Of a stretch of DNA of 64,000 bases, positions 44,767 to 56,320 are shown piece after piece. Within the stretch, counting starts at the first letter, position 1, and the number at the start of each line of letters is the position of its first letter. Source of the DNA: Cladopsammia gracilis (Eukaryota; Cnidaria; Anthozoa; Scleractinia; Dendrophylliidae); contig JAJGOT010000237.1 in the NCBI GenBank assembly GCA_022457155.1, forward strand, positions 186,001-250,000, in the 5' to 3' direction. Below the pieces are notes generated by a model, which was not told the origin of the DNA, made no database searches, and worked only from the letters and a program-made list of their open reading frames with translations. The position numbers were made by a program, and so were the translations under genes.

Positions 44767-47513
44767 TTGTCGCTAGCTTTAGCAACCTCGACGGCAGCGA
44801 CAACGGCACAAAACGATAGGTTTAATGTGCGAAAACCATGCCTCTGCATTTCAAAGAGCGCGAATTATTTTTTCAATGACGCCGTTGCCGTTGTGGTTGG
44901 TAAAGCTTTCTATTGCCTTTGTAGAGGACAGTTTACAATATATCATGTTTATAACAGTTGCGCCTTCTTTTAAAGTTGTATTAAACTCTCAATGCCAAAC
45001 TTTGCGTTATGTAGTATGGTTGTAACCGTTGAGTCTGTGTACCAACTTTTAAGGCGTGGCCATTCAAAGTTCAAATGTCACACTTAAGTCGTGTCCAATT
45101 ATTTCAGTGAAGTTTGCTGTAGTTCCACTGTTGATTTAGGCGTCAAATTAATGATTTTGTCGTCAAATTAATGATTTTGTCGCGTGCATTCAGTGTTGAG
45201 CCCAATGGATTTCTTTAGGCGGGAATCGACACGGCGATGGTGCGACGTTTAAACCGGGCCTCAGCTGAAGAGTTTTACTTCACCACGGTTAGATTTTCCG
45301 ATAATACCTCCCATATGGAAGTCGCTGGGTAAATTAACTGTCACATGTATTTGTTTCATTAGTTATTAGTGCAACGCTTTTCATAACAACATTCAAAGCC
45401 ATCTGTTTCAGTCTTCACACAAATTTTCGCACATCTTAGTTTTAGCGTTAAAAAAGCACAAATAAAAACCATATTTACAAGATTTGAAAGGCTCTTATTT
45501 CATTTGAAATCTCGCAAAGACAAGTCTCGCGAAACAAATGTGTTCGTCGATTTTAGAAAATTAATTACCCGCGAAAATTAATGAGAACATGCCATCTGTT
45601 TTATAGCAATGAAACCAGTGGGTCTTCGCTACTTAGAGACCTAAGCTAATTGTTTTACTGAATTTAAAATATTGTTGGAGTCCATATACGCTTATTTAGC
45701 TCTACATGGTTTAAATCTATTGAAGTGTACGATGTTAGGGTTTTTATAAACCGCAATTAGGCTGTTTTTCAAAACAACTTATTCCAACTCAGCGGGTGTT
45801 CATCAATTCACAAGAAAATTAATATACTTAGGTACGCTATCCTTAAACTTTAAACCTTTATTTCTTCCACTTTTGTGAAAAAAAGATCGAGTTTTCAGTC
45901 GCAATCTTACATTTGTATTCGTGAGCAGAAAAGCAAGTGCGCAAAGGATATATTCATATTTTGCAAAGTAATTAGTCCATATTATGATGAGCGGTTTTAC
46001 GGGTTTGGATCCCGCTCAATAATAATGAGTTTCCATCGAAGCACGTTTAGTTCTCTAATCTTAAGATCCTAACATTTTGTGTAGCTTCAATATGAAACAA
46101 AAAAAAAATACAGTTTTAAATTTATTGTAGGAGATTTCCCGACAACTTAATTTCTAGCAACTGGGGGTATTTGTTGAAACCAGAAAATAAAACACTATTT
46201 TTTTGTTGCGTCATTGAATTTTTTAGTTTTCTCTTTACTTCTAACGGCGAGTAGTGAGTAATTTATGTCGCGAACACTGCTACGGCAATAATGTACTTTT
46301 TCAGGACGTTAGGACAAAAGCTTGCTCAACCTGCAAACATTGCTCTCTTGAAATGTCAACAGCTGAAGAAACAGAAGAAAGCGCTGTTATTAATGTTTAA
46401 CAGGAATACCTGTTGTTTATAAGTGATGTTTTGGGGGTACTTAACACGGACGCGCCATTGAAACGCTTGCTTCATGAATAATAAATAGACTTTACAATTA
46501 TTACCGTTTGTTTATGTTCTCTGGTGCCTTTCTGGTGTGGCGTTGTGGATTATTTTTAATTGCTTCGATGAAATAAACGCTTTCTACATTTGTTCAGTTA
46601 AATCCAGTGTTTACAACTCTCTGTGGTCCTTTTTCCACACGGACGATCTTACGCACTATACAGCCTTCATCTTTATTGTGACGCACTGAGAAAAAGGTGG
46701 TTCAATCTTTTCGAAACTTTCGTATTTGCTGTCAAATATTCTCAAAACGAGCAAAAGCTAAACCTATCTTCCTCGCGTAGTGTCGAGTTTTGAGTCGTCA
46801 GTTATGTGTTTTTTTAGTTTTGAATTTCTGAATTACCGAGTCCCATCCGAAATAAAAGTTCCTTAAGTGTGAGCATTATAAAGAAAATGTCGAGCAGTAC
46901 TTCTCACAACTTAATTTTTCATTCTTCGTCTCAAATTTTTTTTACTTCAGTGATGATTCGAGAAAAACAACTGTCAAATTCTCTTTTAGCGGACTCTTCA
47001 AAAGAAATGTCAGGGTTTTTGTTGATGTAAACAGGGGAATGGATAAGGTCAGTAATCTAAGAGAATATTGCTTGCCATATCATCCTGTTTGGCGCCAAAT
47101 GGCTTGTTTTAACAGTTGCCGTTTAATTAAAATGCAAAACAGAATCTTAATAAAATGGGCTCTGCACACGAAAATCTTTCACATTTACAGTCTTCCTGCT
47201 GATAAAATTAAATTTTGTCCCAAAGGCATACTGGGATTACAAAAAGGCGACGGACCGCCATTTTGATTACGGAGAATGCCCTGGGAACGAGGTTGAAAAT
47301 CAACATAAAGCATTCTCGTCCCCAGAGTAGCCTATACTTCATAGCCGCTGGAGCCTGAGCACGAAGACCAGTTGGTCTGAGGACATTTCGGTCGTTCTGC
47401 ACAGGCTGAGAGCTTACTGAAAACTGTTATTTCTGGCGTTTGAGTAAGGTTGTCAACGAATTAGACGGAAATTGATATTTCTACGGCACTATTGTTGTAG
47501 TGCTTTGTGCATT
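44767..47513. other. No gene; small tandem duplication
   Basis: 45141-45180 is an exact duplication of the 20-mer CGTCAAATTAATGATTTTGT. Degenerate pieces of the 107-bp satellite occur near 45030-45090 and 46860-46910. Nothing else recognised. Confidence 0.45.
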
Positions 47514-47780
47514 GGGGGAGCAGGGAAGGTGTAGTGGTGAGAACACTCGCCTCCCACCAAGTGGCCTGGGTTCGATCTTCGGTCCCGGCGTCATATGTTG
47601 GTTCTCTCCTTGCTCCGAGAGGTCTTTCTCCCGGTACTCCGATTTTCCCCTCTCCTCAAAAACCAACATTCTAAATTCCAATTCGATCTGGAAAGAGGAC
47701 CTGCACGAAAACCAGTTACGTACGGCTGATGAGGTTTTCCTCTCCAAATATATTTATTTATTTATTTATTTATTTGGGTA
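47514..47780 (+). mobile_element. tRNA-derived SINE
   Basis: The head has an A box (TAGTGGTGAGAACACTCGCC region) and a B box (GGGTTCGATCTT), spaced as in a tRNA. The body reads CTCCGAGAGGTCTTTCTCCC, GGTACTCCGATTTTCCCCTC and TCAAAAACCAACATT, a form that I recall as common in coral genomes. It ends in an (ATTT)n tail at 47748-47776. It is non-autonomous and presumably mobilised by a LINE. Confidence 0.85.
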
Positions 47781-47879
47781 GCATAACTTCGTTATAAACT
47801 GCAATAAACGAAGTATCGCACGTGGTTAGTCATTCTAGGCCTACACCATTCGGCTAATTCAGTAGTTTTCCAAATTTGT

Positions 47880-47883
47880 ATAT

Positions 47884-47918
<35 letters not shown>

Positions 47919-47925
47919 TTTTTGT
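47880..47925 (+). repeat. (TTTA)n microsatellite
   Basis: About eleven TTTA units in a row, following a shorter (ATTT)n run at the SINE tail. Confidence 0.95.
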
Positions 47926-48355
47926 TACTGTGTAAGGACTTCAGTGCATATTGTATTTATTGTGTAGTACTATATAGGGCCTCGTAGGATGGGCTATAGA
48001 GTTTGAGCCATGGATCCTACCCAGATTTCCTGCCACATATTTTTCCCCAGAGGGTTTTTTGGGTGACAGGTTTTTTTCTGGCCTCCGTTTAACCGCAGTT
48101 TTCTTTGTATGTGAGTGGTTGCTCAGCTCTGGTTCGTCATTAGCATTGCATTATTTTCAATTTATGGATTTTGACTATACCGTTATATTGTATTGTTGTA
48201 CTCGCATTACTGTAAATATGTTTGGAAGTGCCGTTGGTGTCCAGCCGAAATGCATCAAAATAAACCTATTGGAGCGTATAATGTCTGTTGTGTAGTGGAG
48301 TTGAAATTGGCTACTGGTAAGAAAGAACGCCTGGTTAGCATGAGATGCAACAACA

Positions 48356-48510
48356 CTACCTCGGACACCTTATTGAGGCTTATATAACGGATAACTGGTT
48401 TGCTTTCAGTTGTGTTAGGATTAGGTAAAGGGATTATATTTAATCCCATACCTAATCCTAGACCTAATCCCACCCCGACCCCGACCCCGCGTTTTACTGA
48501 CACCCGTCAT
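48356..48510 (+). repeat. Fragment of the tRNA-like TIR family
   Basis: TCGGACACCTTATTGAGGCT, TATATAACGGATAACTGGT and GCTTTCAGTTG match 18367-18420. The following CCTAATCCTAGACCTAATCC, CACCCCGACCCC and GCGTTTTACTGACACC match 50661-50712. This ties 48.4 kb and 50.3-50.7 kb together as pieces of one family. Confidence 0.65.
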
Positions 48511-48639
48511 TGTAAAACTAAACACCCTATTGTCACGCCCAAACCGTCACTTTTTTGTAGGTTCAACCTCCCTCCCTCCCTCCCCGTCCTCCTCCGCTCC
48601 CTTCCACCCCACCCCCTTGCGTATTGCACGAAATGAAGC

Positions 48640-49580
48640 CGTTCAACAAATGCAGAATCTTTTTTTTTCTTTGTTGTTGTTTTCCTTTTTCTTATACTTT
48701 ATTCATAACACGAACAACAAACGCTTACAATAGTAAGAGTTAAGATAAATAAAATACTGAAAGATAGTTTTAAATAATAAGTTATTATAATAAAATTATA
48801 AAGTAATAATAGTAATAATAGTAATGATAATAATAACAATAATAAAAAAGTAATAGTAGTCGAGCACAACATATCGTAACTTACATCAAGAATTGAGAGA
48901 AAAAAAGGAAGCAGAGAATCAGTTGCGCAGGAGATTGAAACATCTTCACACAAAGTTTTTGTTCCATCATTGAGATAAAATGGTCGAAGTTGCATTGCTT
49001 TGAGTGCATTTTCTGGTTGTATAAGTAAGTAAGTAAAGTCGCACACGAGCCAGATGGCCCACACGGCCGGAGCTTAACCCGGTTTCCGTAGTATGAAGCA
49101 ACTAGGAATATTGCTACTCCCCCCTGGATGGGATGCTAGTCCATCGCAGGGTTACCCCCAACATTTTGTCGCCGGTACCCATTTATACACCTGGGTGGAG
49201 AGAGACAGTGTGGAGTAAAGTTTCTTGTCTAAAGAAAACAACACGACGACAGAGACCAGGCTCGAACCACCGGCGTTCAGGTTGAAAGTCCGACGCGCTA
49301 ACCACTAGACCACCGTGTTTCCACGGTGGTCTGGTGTGGTAATATTTTCCAAATAAGAAGCAGAAATTTAATTTTAGCACAGTAGCGTGATCATTTTCAT
49401 CATCATTAGTTACTATCCCAAAACGTTTTTGTAAAGGTGTTAGAGAAAAGGTGGAGTGGTATTTCTTGTTAAACCAGTGAATAATTCTATCAAAGAACGT
49501 TTGAGACGAATAGCATTCCAGAAAAGTATGGGTGACCGATTCAAGTCCTCCACAATAAAAGCAATTATTATACATTGGTG
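48640..49580 (-). mobile_element. LINE 3' part, split by a SINE
   Basis: On the minus strand the frame from 49584 reads a CxxC...H-x-F-x-x-C zinc motif (NNCFYCGG, THTFLEC) and continues to LNFCFLFGKYYH. It is cut at about 49331 by the SINE 49031-49330 and resumes at about 49030 with LIQPENALKAMQLRPFYL. The zinc-motif tail is the usual C-terminus of LINE polyproteins. The TTATTA-rich stretch (48740-48850) is its AT-rich 3' end. Confidence 0.65.
49031..49330 (-). mobile_element. tRNA-derived SINE with (TTAC)n tail
   Basis: On the minus strand it begins CACGGTGGTCTAGTGGTTAG (A box) and GGTGGTTCGAGCCTGG (B box). The conserved core is GATGGACTAGCATCCCATCC followed by AGGGGGGAGTAGC, and it ends GCGACTTTACTTACTTAC. 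The core resembles a SINE central domain shared across invertebrates. It lies inside a LINE reading frame, giving the order of insertion. Confidence 0.85.
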
Positions 49581-49782
49581 TCACTAGCTCGATTTTGATT
49601 GGCTATAAGCACGCAGCTAATTATTGCTTGCTGTTTCTGTTACGTCATACCTACAGACAATAGTTTTATGCATGCAGAAGTGACGTAAGTTGTTTACTTA
49701 CAAGTTGACTGCTGTGCATTGATCACTTTTTTGTGCGCGCTCTTGTCTTTACAAGTGCAGCTCATGAATATGCATAATAAAA

Positions 49783-49922
49783 CAATTATTGGATTCGGTT
49801 TTCGCATGATAGCGATAATTATCAAGGCCTCAGTTTGTGTTATCCGCCTCAGCCTTCGGCAGATAACACAAACTTTGGCCTTGATAATTATCGCTATCAT
49901 GCTCAACCTCATCCAATAATTG
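49783..49922. repeat. Large foldback palindrome (~65-bp arms)
   Basis: CAATTATTGG...ATGATAGCGATAATTATCAA-GGCC...AGTTTGTGTTATC is followed by its near-perfect inverse ending CCAATAATTG. Only a few mismatches occur along about 65-bp arms. It could form a cruciform or a long RNA hairpin. Confidence 0.9.
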
Positions 49923-50289
49923 TTAATTGTTTACGTCTTCTAGACCATATGTACATAGCTACTTATAAGTAACAGTTAATCTATGAATCAATTTAAAATA
50001 TAATTCTCTTAGTTTGTTCTCTCGGCATACTTTTCCTATGAGATTAAATTTTGATGTCCATTCTATGTTCTCTAATTTTCAGTTCTTTCTCCCATTTTTT
50101 TGGCCCCGTTGCTTTGAAGGTGGTTGCATTGTTTGGCTTTTTTATTGGACGCTAACTCGTTAGCTCCTCGTGGATAAACTACAACTGGCTCTCAGCTACC
50201 ACGGCCTGAGCGCGAGAACCAATTATCTCAAAGGATATAGGATGCGAAGACAGCCATACCCTGCCTTTTTGTGTACCAGGTTCTTAGCG

Positions 50290-50640
50290 TTCGAGAACAT
50301 CCACCTGCACCACCTCGGACACACTTAGAATTTTATTTTCAATAAGTATAAAATCCCCACTCAGGATTGAACCTGTGATCTCAGCTAGGCTTACAGATAC
50401 CATGCAGCTCTTTACAACCTCTAATTTCATTGGACCTGTATATCATGCAGCTCTATTGTTTTTAGGTCTAGGGTCTATTGTTAGCCATTGTTGTGTTGTT
50501 TGTTCCATTGTTCTCTCAGCAAATCAGAGAAGACCTTGTAAGAGCTGCGTACTGCCCCTAGGCTTAGGCTTACAGAACCTACACTACCAGAGTACCACCT
50601 AGCTTCTCGCGTTGTTTAATAGGCCTTAATTTTATTCTCT
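50290..50640 (-). repeat. tRNA-like TIR family copy, interrupted
   Basis: TCCCCACTCAGGATTGAACC (reverse B box) and CTTAGGCTTACA, GAGTACCACCTAGCTTCTCG match the complement of 18468-18550. The copy is split by the hAT MITE 50394-50558. The right flank shares CCTAATCCTAGACCTAATCC with 48.4 kb. Confidence 0.72.
50394..50558. mobile_element. 165-bp hAT-type MITE, copy 1
   Basis: Flanked by perfect 8-bp duplications TAGGCTTA (50386-50393, 50559-50566). It starts CAGATACCATGCAGCTCTTT and ends AGAGCTGCGTACTGCCCC, with subterminal inverted GCAGCTCTT(T)ACAA. The interior matches the second copy at 52458-52612. Confidence 0.9.
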
Positions 50641-50719
50641 GAACTGCTAACCCCAACCACTATGCCTAATCCTAGACCTAATCCCACCCCGACCCCGCGT
50701 TTTACTGACACCCCACAAT

Positions 50720-52457
50720 GACCACAGTTGTTGCTTGCGAGATAAACAAGGTATCAAAATTAGATCTTTTTTTTATAAGAAGTGCTTTTTATCTTTTGCT
50801 CGATGTATTTATTGAAAACGGTTTTGTGGATAATCTTTTGCGTGATGTATTAGTTGAAAACAGTTTTGTGGATAACCCTTATTCAGATTTTTTAATTGTC
50901 TGCGTTGTTTGGGAAATCTGAAAGCGTGTTAGTAAAATAGTTCTAATAAGCAGCGGTGTCAAATCGAAATTTTATGCGCCATCCGTCGTAGACGCGATTT
51001 TCCCGCCATTTCATCGACTCCTTCGGTTCGGTTAAATTCATTGCAACAAATCCTTTTTTGGATTCCCTGATTTTTTTATAAGAACATGAATTCTAAAAGC
51101 TCCATATCACTCGGATTTCCCCAAACCATGCTTCATCTCCTTGTTGGGTGCACCTAACGCAACATGCATGCTTAGAATCGTACATTGTTGCTCTCAAATC
51201 AGTGGTCATTGATAGTTGTTTTATTAATTGCAGAGTCACCTTTTTACATTGCGAAATTTAATTCATTTTAATTTTACAAACTTTATAAAAAAACAAAACA
51301 AAACAGCATCCCTCGATCGCTATCTCTTTTCAGTCTTTGATAACAGGCCACCCAGGAAATGCAGTCCAGGAGAAAATGGTTTGATATCTGTCAAAAAAAA
51401 GTTAAATCAAGCGTTATATTTATTTAAAAATCCTAACTGCACTACTGAATAAGATTACTGCTAAAATTGCAAGCTGAACAGTTATGAGTTGAAAATTCAA
51501 AAACACTTAAGACAGAAAGCAAACGTCCACGTTCGCGTTTTGATTTTGTTTTCCGTGCACACGAGTGCGCATCACAGCTGAGTCTCTAGAGACTGGGCGG
51601 AATATTTGCAAACGCAAATTTTCGGAAACGCATTCATGTCGATAGCGCAAACGCAAAACTACTGAAAATGACTGGGTCCAGTTGCATAAAGCTTAACACC
51701 GGACGTAACTGTTAACGTCGGACGTTAAAATAATGAGTAAGACTGGGGTGAACGTTCGACGTTAAAAGTTAGGTCTGACGTTAATATTCCTAGTTGCTTC
51801 ACGTTTCAGCAGGCCGAGTGGGTCACCTGTGGCTCGATTGTGGCTTATGTGAACAGTAACCGGTCATTTCGCTTCCAAATTATTGTGCGTTTCAAAAAGG
51901 AATGTGTGGAGACAAGTAAACAGCAACCAGAATTGAGCATGTACCATCAGATAATAAGCGGAAAAGATCTCATGAGCACAAAGGCTTCAGATTTAGATAT
52001 TTTCATCATTTGATACATGCACTGAAGTAAGTATACTCCTACAAGCATGTAATGGCTCCCATACCTTCCCGTCAAATCCAGATGCCAGAAGCCAGAATCC
52101 AGAAGCTGACCTCTTGCTACGTAGTTAACTTGCTCAACATTGACAGTAACCTTTCATGACCATTCTCCCAGCGCATTTCCACATGTACCTATGGAATAAA
52201 AAAAATATACACCAGAAAGCAAAATTACATAAATTTAAGCTATATGCACCCTTGACGGAGTCTGAGGAGACATGCATTTTTGGCCCCACTCGTCTTCCCT
52301 GTAACAAGAGGTGTCTGAGGCAACAAATGAGGAAATCCACAATAAAAAAATGTTCCTCTTAAGCCCGATTTACTGATTCTCCAGCTCCTTTATAACTTTA
52401 TTATACAATCTGTGATTATGATTTTTGTCTGTATCATTGCTGGTATATATTAAAATC
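50720..52457. other. Intergenic, one MITE-like scrap
   Basis: 51680-51790 contains repeated CGTTAACGTCGGACGTTAA-type words, a remnant of a palindromic element. No gene was recognised. Confidence 0.4.
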
Positions 52458-52612
52458 CAGATACCACGCAGCTCTTTTCAACCTCTAATTTCATTGGACC
52501 TGGAGATCACGCAGCTCTATTGTTTTTAAGGCTAGGGTTCATTGCTGTATTGTTTGTTCTATTGTTTTCTCAGCAAATCAGAGAAGACTTTGTTAGAGCT
52601 GCGTACTGCCCC
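52458..52612. mobile_element. 155-bp hAT-type MITE, copy 2
   Basis: Flanked by perfect 8-bp duplications TTAAAATC (52450-52457, 52613-52620). It has the same termini and interior as 50394-50558 (TCTAATTTCATTGGACCTG, TCAGCAAATCAGAGAAGA). Confidence 0.92.
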
Positions 52613-52869
52613 TTAAAATCGGGACAGTTCTTGTCTGTACTGTCTTCTTAGTATTGGTGCTATCTCCTTAGCATTAGCTCTGTCAGAAAAATGGAGAGAA
52701 AAATCTGGGAAACGGGGAGCAAAAATGGAAAGGCATGCAGGGAACCTAGCCTCTATTCAATTTAACTTGCCCTATTGTTAATTCATCGCTCTATGAATAA
52801 AAAAGGCCTCTGCAGAGGAGAGAGTTGTCTCTACTAATGAGAAGTGCAGTTATTGATAATTGGCCTTCA

Positions 52870-52950
52870 TATTGATATCAATCATCCACAGAATATTCTG
52901 AGTGGTGCATGAACTTATAATCATCAGGCCTGATACAAAACTGCTTGAGC
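52870..52950. repeat. Dispersed ~75-bp repeat, second copy at 54373-54450
   Basis: TTGGCCTTCATAT, AATCAT-C-ACAGAAT, TTCTGAGTGGTGCATGAACT and TAATCATCAG-CCTGAT occur at both places, 1.5 kb apart. The minus-strand translation is open in places (KFMHHSE) but broken in one copy, so a repeat is more likely than an exon pair. Confidence 0.65.
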
Positions 52951-53473
52951 AATATTTGCCTAGATGTTCTCTGTATAAAACATAACTATTTTAAACACCC
53001 ATTTAGGGTTGATGTAGCCTCCAATGGAGACGCTCTTAGGGCTTGTCGTGCATTTCTACAGGAAAGATTGTGTGATGACCCCTAAGGAGATCTTAGTTAC
53101 AGGCTAGGGTTAATTTGTGTTTCTAGCTCAGTCCCAACCAAATTGTCATGATTACAAAACTTAATGTTTTCCATTGTATACAGTAGTTGGTTGAAAATGC
53201 AATAGCTTAGAGCCTTGACCTATCATCTAATGAAGCTAAGAATGTAACAGTAACATATACAGTATTGTTTACCTGAAATCCTGTTGGTGAAATTCTCCTT
53301 TGATGATTTCATCACTGTCAGATAGCTACCATGTTGCAGTGGTTTCTTTAATTTGTAAATAATATAGTCATAAACACACAGCATTCATGGAAAGCAAACA
53401 TTTTTCAATACAATACAATATACAATTCTTTTTTTTTTCACATTTCCATGACATTTTTTGTTACAAGAAAATA

Positions 53474-54026
53474 CAGTGGAACCCGGTTAATACGGCCACC
53501 AAGGGGACATGCCATAGTGTCCGTATTATCCGGGTGTCCGTATTAAGCGGGCTATCAGAGAAAACGTCAGGGACACATGTTTTATCGATATAAAGACCAA
53601 AGCAGACAGTTAACGAGAAAACGTTGTTTAATTTCTTAACTGTAACAGTAACAAGTTCATCCTAAAGAAACCTCACGATTATTTATCATAGTCTCAGAAT
53701 AAAACGTTTTAAGTATTGTATTGTTATTGAAACAGGCACAAAAATGAATTCATTTAAAAAAGTCTGTGACTTTATATTTACTTTGTACTGACACTTTTAG
53801 TTTAATTGTGACAATGAAAATAGACAGTGTGCAGATAACCAGTGTCCGTAAAGCAGGTTGACAATATATGAGAGTTTGTGACTCAGGACATAGAAAAGTG
53901 TCCGTTGTCCGTATTAACCGGTGTCCGTATAAAGCAGGTTAATTTTAGAGAAAATATATGAGCTTTTTGTCGGGACAGACGAAACTGTTTGTTATAAGTG
54001 GGTGTCCGTAGAGCGGGGTTCCACTG
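53474..54026. mobile_element. 553-bp mariner/pogo-type MITE
   Basis: Left CAGTGGAACCCGGTTAATAC and, on the right complement, CAGTGGAACCCCGCTCTACG, flanked by TA (53472-53473, 54027-54028). Internal copies of GTGTCCGTATTA(A/T)CCGG occur near both ends. No transposase. Confidence 0.9.
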
Positions 54027-55085
54027 TATATATTTAGCTAAACTAAAATTACTAAAACAATAGGACAAATAACTAATAACTAATTTTCAATAACTTTCAT
54101 TATTGTTTATTTACTGGTTTTTAATACATTGTAATTTAGAATGTAGATTTGAGTAATTTAGTTTTGTAGGGCCTTAACCATGTTTAAAATAAAGTTACTG
54201 CGACTTCCTGAACACTCTTATTTTGGCACATTCCTGATGAAAGTCTAAAACAGTAAGTTATGTTAACTCTTGAAATGTTGCTTACAGACTGGTAAATGAA
54301 AAAAAACTTGCTTTTCTTCAAATGGTTTTATACTATGGCTATGTACTGTATAGAGAGAGAACACAGTCTGAATCATTGGCCTTCATATCGACATAATCAT
54401 CTACAGAATTTTCTGAGTGGTGCATGAACTTCTAATCATCAGACCTGATTCCATATTTCTGTCAATTCAATAATATGTCAATACAATATAATATCATTTA
54501 CCTCTTCCTTTGACGAGGACTTATGCACAACTCTATTCATTTTGAGAAAGAAAAGAACAACATGCTGGTTAATAGAAGCTTTTTGCAGCTTAAAAATATT
54601 TTAAAACAACATGCACAGCTGGGTCACCATCAGGAAAAAATTAGAGTGTTTAACATATTTTCATGGCTATTCAATGTAGCGATTCAAATTCATCATTTGG
54701 TGCCCAAATAATATATTCATTACATTTATTACAGTACGTTGACAGACACTTGAAGACATTAAGACTCAAGTTTTGAGACAAAAAGAACCTGCTGCAAGAA
54801 ATTTTGGGATGCTCACCTCAAAGTCATGAAGTACTGTTACAGATCACTGAAAAAAGAAAGAGTATTTAATAGATATTTTAACTATGACAGCATGAAATCT
54901 TAAATCTACACATCTGTAATGATGCTGTAAAGAATGCGTAAGGATACACATTACGCATCTTTACAAACGTCCTTTATGTAGCCTTTATGAGTTTTCCAAG
55001 TTTATGCATCTCTACGCAATGTGCAATTTGTCCATAAAGAAAGAGTGTCATATTTTTGGTTCTTTACCCAAGAGCTTAATGTGTA

Positions 55086-55270
55086 GTTCCAGAAAAAATC
55101 CATACCCACCCCATGGAAGGTCATTGGAAATTCCTAGGGGGAGGGGGGTCTTAAAAGCCAACATTTTGGAAGCAAAGTATGAAGCTAAACTGGAATTTCC
55201 TGGGGGGAGGGGGGGGGGGTGCTAAACAAAAAACCTTCCGTGGGGGGAGTATGGATATTTTCTGGAACTG
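55086..55270. repeat. Foldback element AGTTCCAGAAAATATCCAT
   Basis: The left end (AGTTCCAGAAAAAATCCATA) and the inverse right end (GTATGGATATTTTCTGGAACT) enclose G-rich tracts and two GGAATTTCC-type words. A half copy lies at 5262-5360. Confidence 0.78.
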
Positions 55271-55304
55271 CACAATATACGTAAATTCACAATTTCATGC
55301 TGTA

Positions 55305-55911
55305 CAGGGTGTCCCAAAAGTTCGTTCCTCTGATTTATATTAAAATAACTTTTGATTCACAAGCGATATATGCATCAAAATACCAGCAGTTCTTAACTGT
55401 TATGTACACTACTTTCAAATGTAGTTTTAGTAGCCTGAGTGACCTCCATTATTTTTATTTTTATCCCATTTGGTAGCCGCCTCGGCATGGAGTGTGATAA
55501 TTTGTGTAGCATAGAAAACCAGACGTTTGCCCATGCTAGTTTGAGCCACTGTTTGCTTTTTTCGAGTAGTTTGGCGATTTGTTGAACAGAAGACCAGAAG
55601 ATCAAAGTATAGATGATTGTGTTCATAAATAGAAGATTGTTTTGGCTTTGAGAGAATTCATTTTATGAGCCACAAAGCAAAACACTGACAATTAATTCAG
55701 AGCAACTCGTGGCTGTGAAATCGCGCGCGATTTATAATTTCATTTTTGCGGGAACATGAAATAAAGGCCTGTTGCATTTAACCCCATAAGTAATAAGGAC
55801 ATTAAATTAGATTGTTTTTGTGAAAGTTTTTATTAAAAGGCTATAACATGAGTCAATACAGAACAAAATACAGGCCTGTATGGTAGAGGAACGAACTTTT
55901 GGGGTACCCTG
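55305..55911 (-). mobile_element. Mariner element, internally deleted
   Basis: Ends CAGGGTGTCCCAAAAGTTCG and, on the complement, CAGGGTACCCCAAAAGTTCG, both continuing TTCCTCT, are flanked by TA (55303-55304, 55912-55913). The minus strand holds the C-terminal part of a mariner-like transposase. At 607 bp it lacks most of the ~1.3-kb complete element. Confidence 0.88.
55393..55626 (-). pseudogene. Mariner transposase C-terminal remnant
   Basis: The frame reads KLLEKSKQWLKLAWANVWFS, then MLHKLSHSMPRRL. It fits the C-terminal region of mariner transposases (an L-K-x-A-W-A-N/D pattern, then a helix ending in R-R-L). The catalytic DDD motifs lie upstream in the family and are missing. It is inactive. 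Confidence 0.55.
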
Positions 55912-56002
55912 TATATTATAGCTTAACCAACAAAATAAAGTATCTTTACAACATTTTCAGTAAGAACTACAACCCAGACTAACGCAAAACCTGTCACCAC
56001 AG

Positions 56003-56320
56003 CGACAATACCCTGCATCAAGGGCACTTCTGAGACTATTGCACGGATCTTACAACCTTACAACATCTGTGTCACTCACAAACCATTACTACTTTACCAC
56101 AACTTCTCACATACATTTAAGACAAGGATCACGAACCTAACAATTAAAGACAAGGAGCAGTATACAAGATCAAATGCTGCGACTGCCAGGCCTCTTACAT
56201 CGGTGAGACTGGGACAACAAAAAATGACAACAAAAAATGGCGATGTCAACAATCACATTGCTGAACACCATTTTCACACGAATCACAGAATTGACTGGGA
56301 CTCTGCCAAATGATGCCTAT
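56003..56320 (+). pseudogene. Penelope-like retroelement fragment (GIY-YIG end)
   Basis: Frame one reads IKGTSETIARILQPYNICVTHKP-type residues. After a frameshift, AVYKIKCCDCQASYIGETG (56157-56213) is the core of a GIY-YIG endonuclease with its CCDC zinc-like pair. After a further shift, NGDVNNHIAEHHFHTNH-RIDWDSAK follows, ended by TGA. This is the order seen in the C-terminus of Penelope-like elements. At least two frameshifts make it non-functional. The reverse transcriptase is absent. Confidence 0.72.

Noticed and set aside
47514..47600. A tRNA gene at the SINE head
   Set aside because: Box spacing is tRNA-like, but it continues into a known-type SINE body and an ATTT tail.
48255..48503. 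A Gly/Val-rich minus-strand protein
   Set aside because: It comes from CCTAATCCTA/CCCCGACCCC simple repeat translated antisense.
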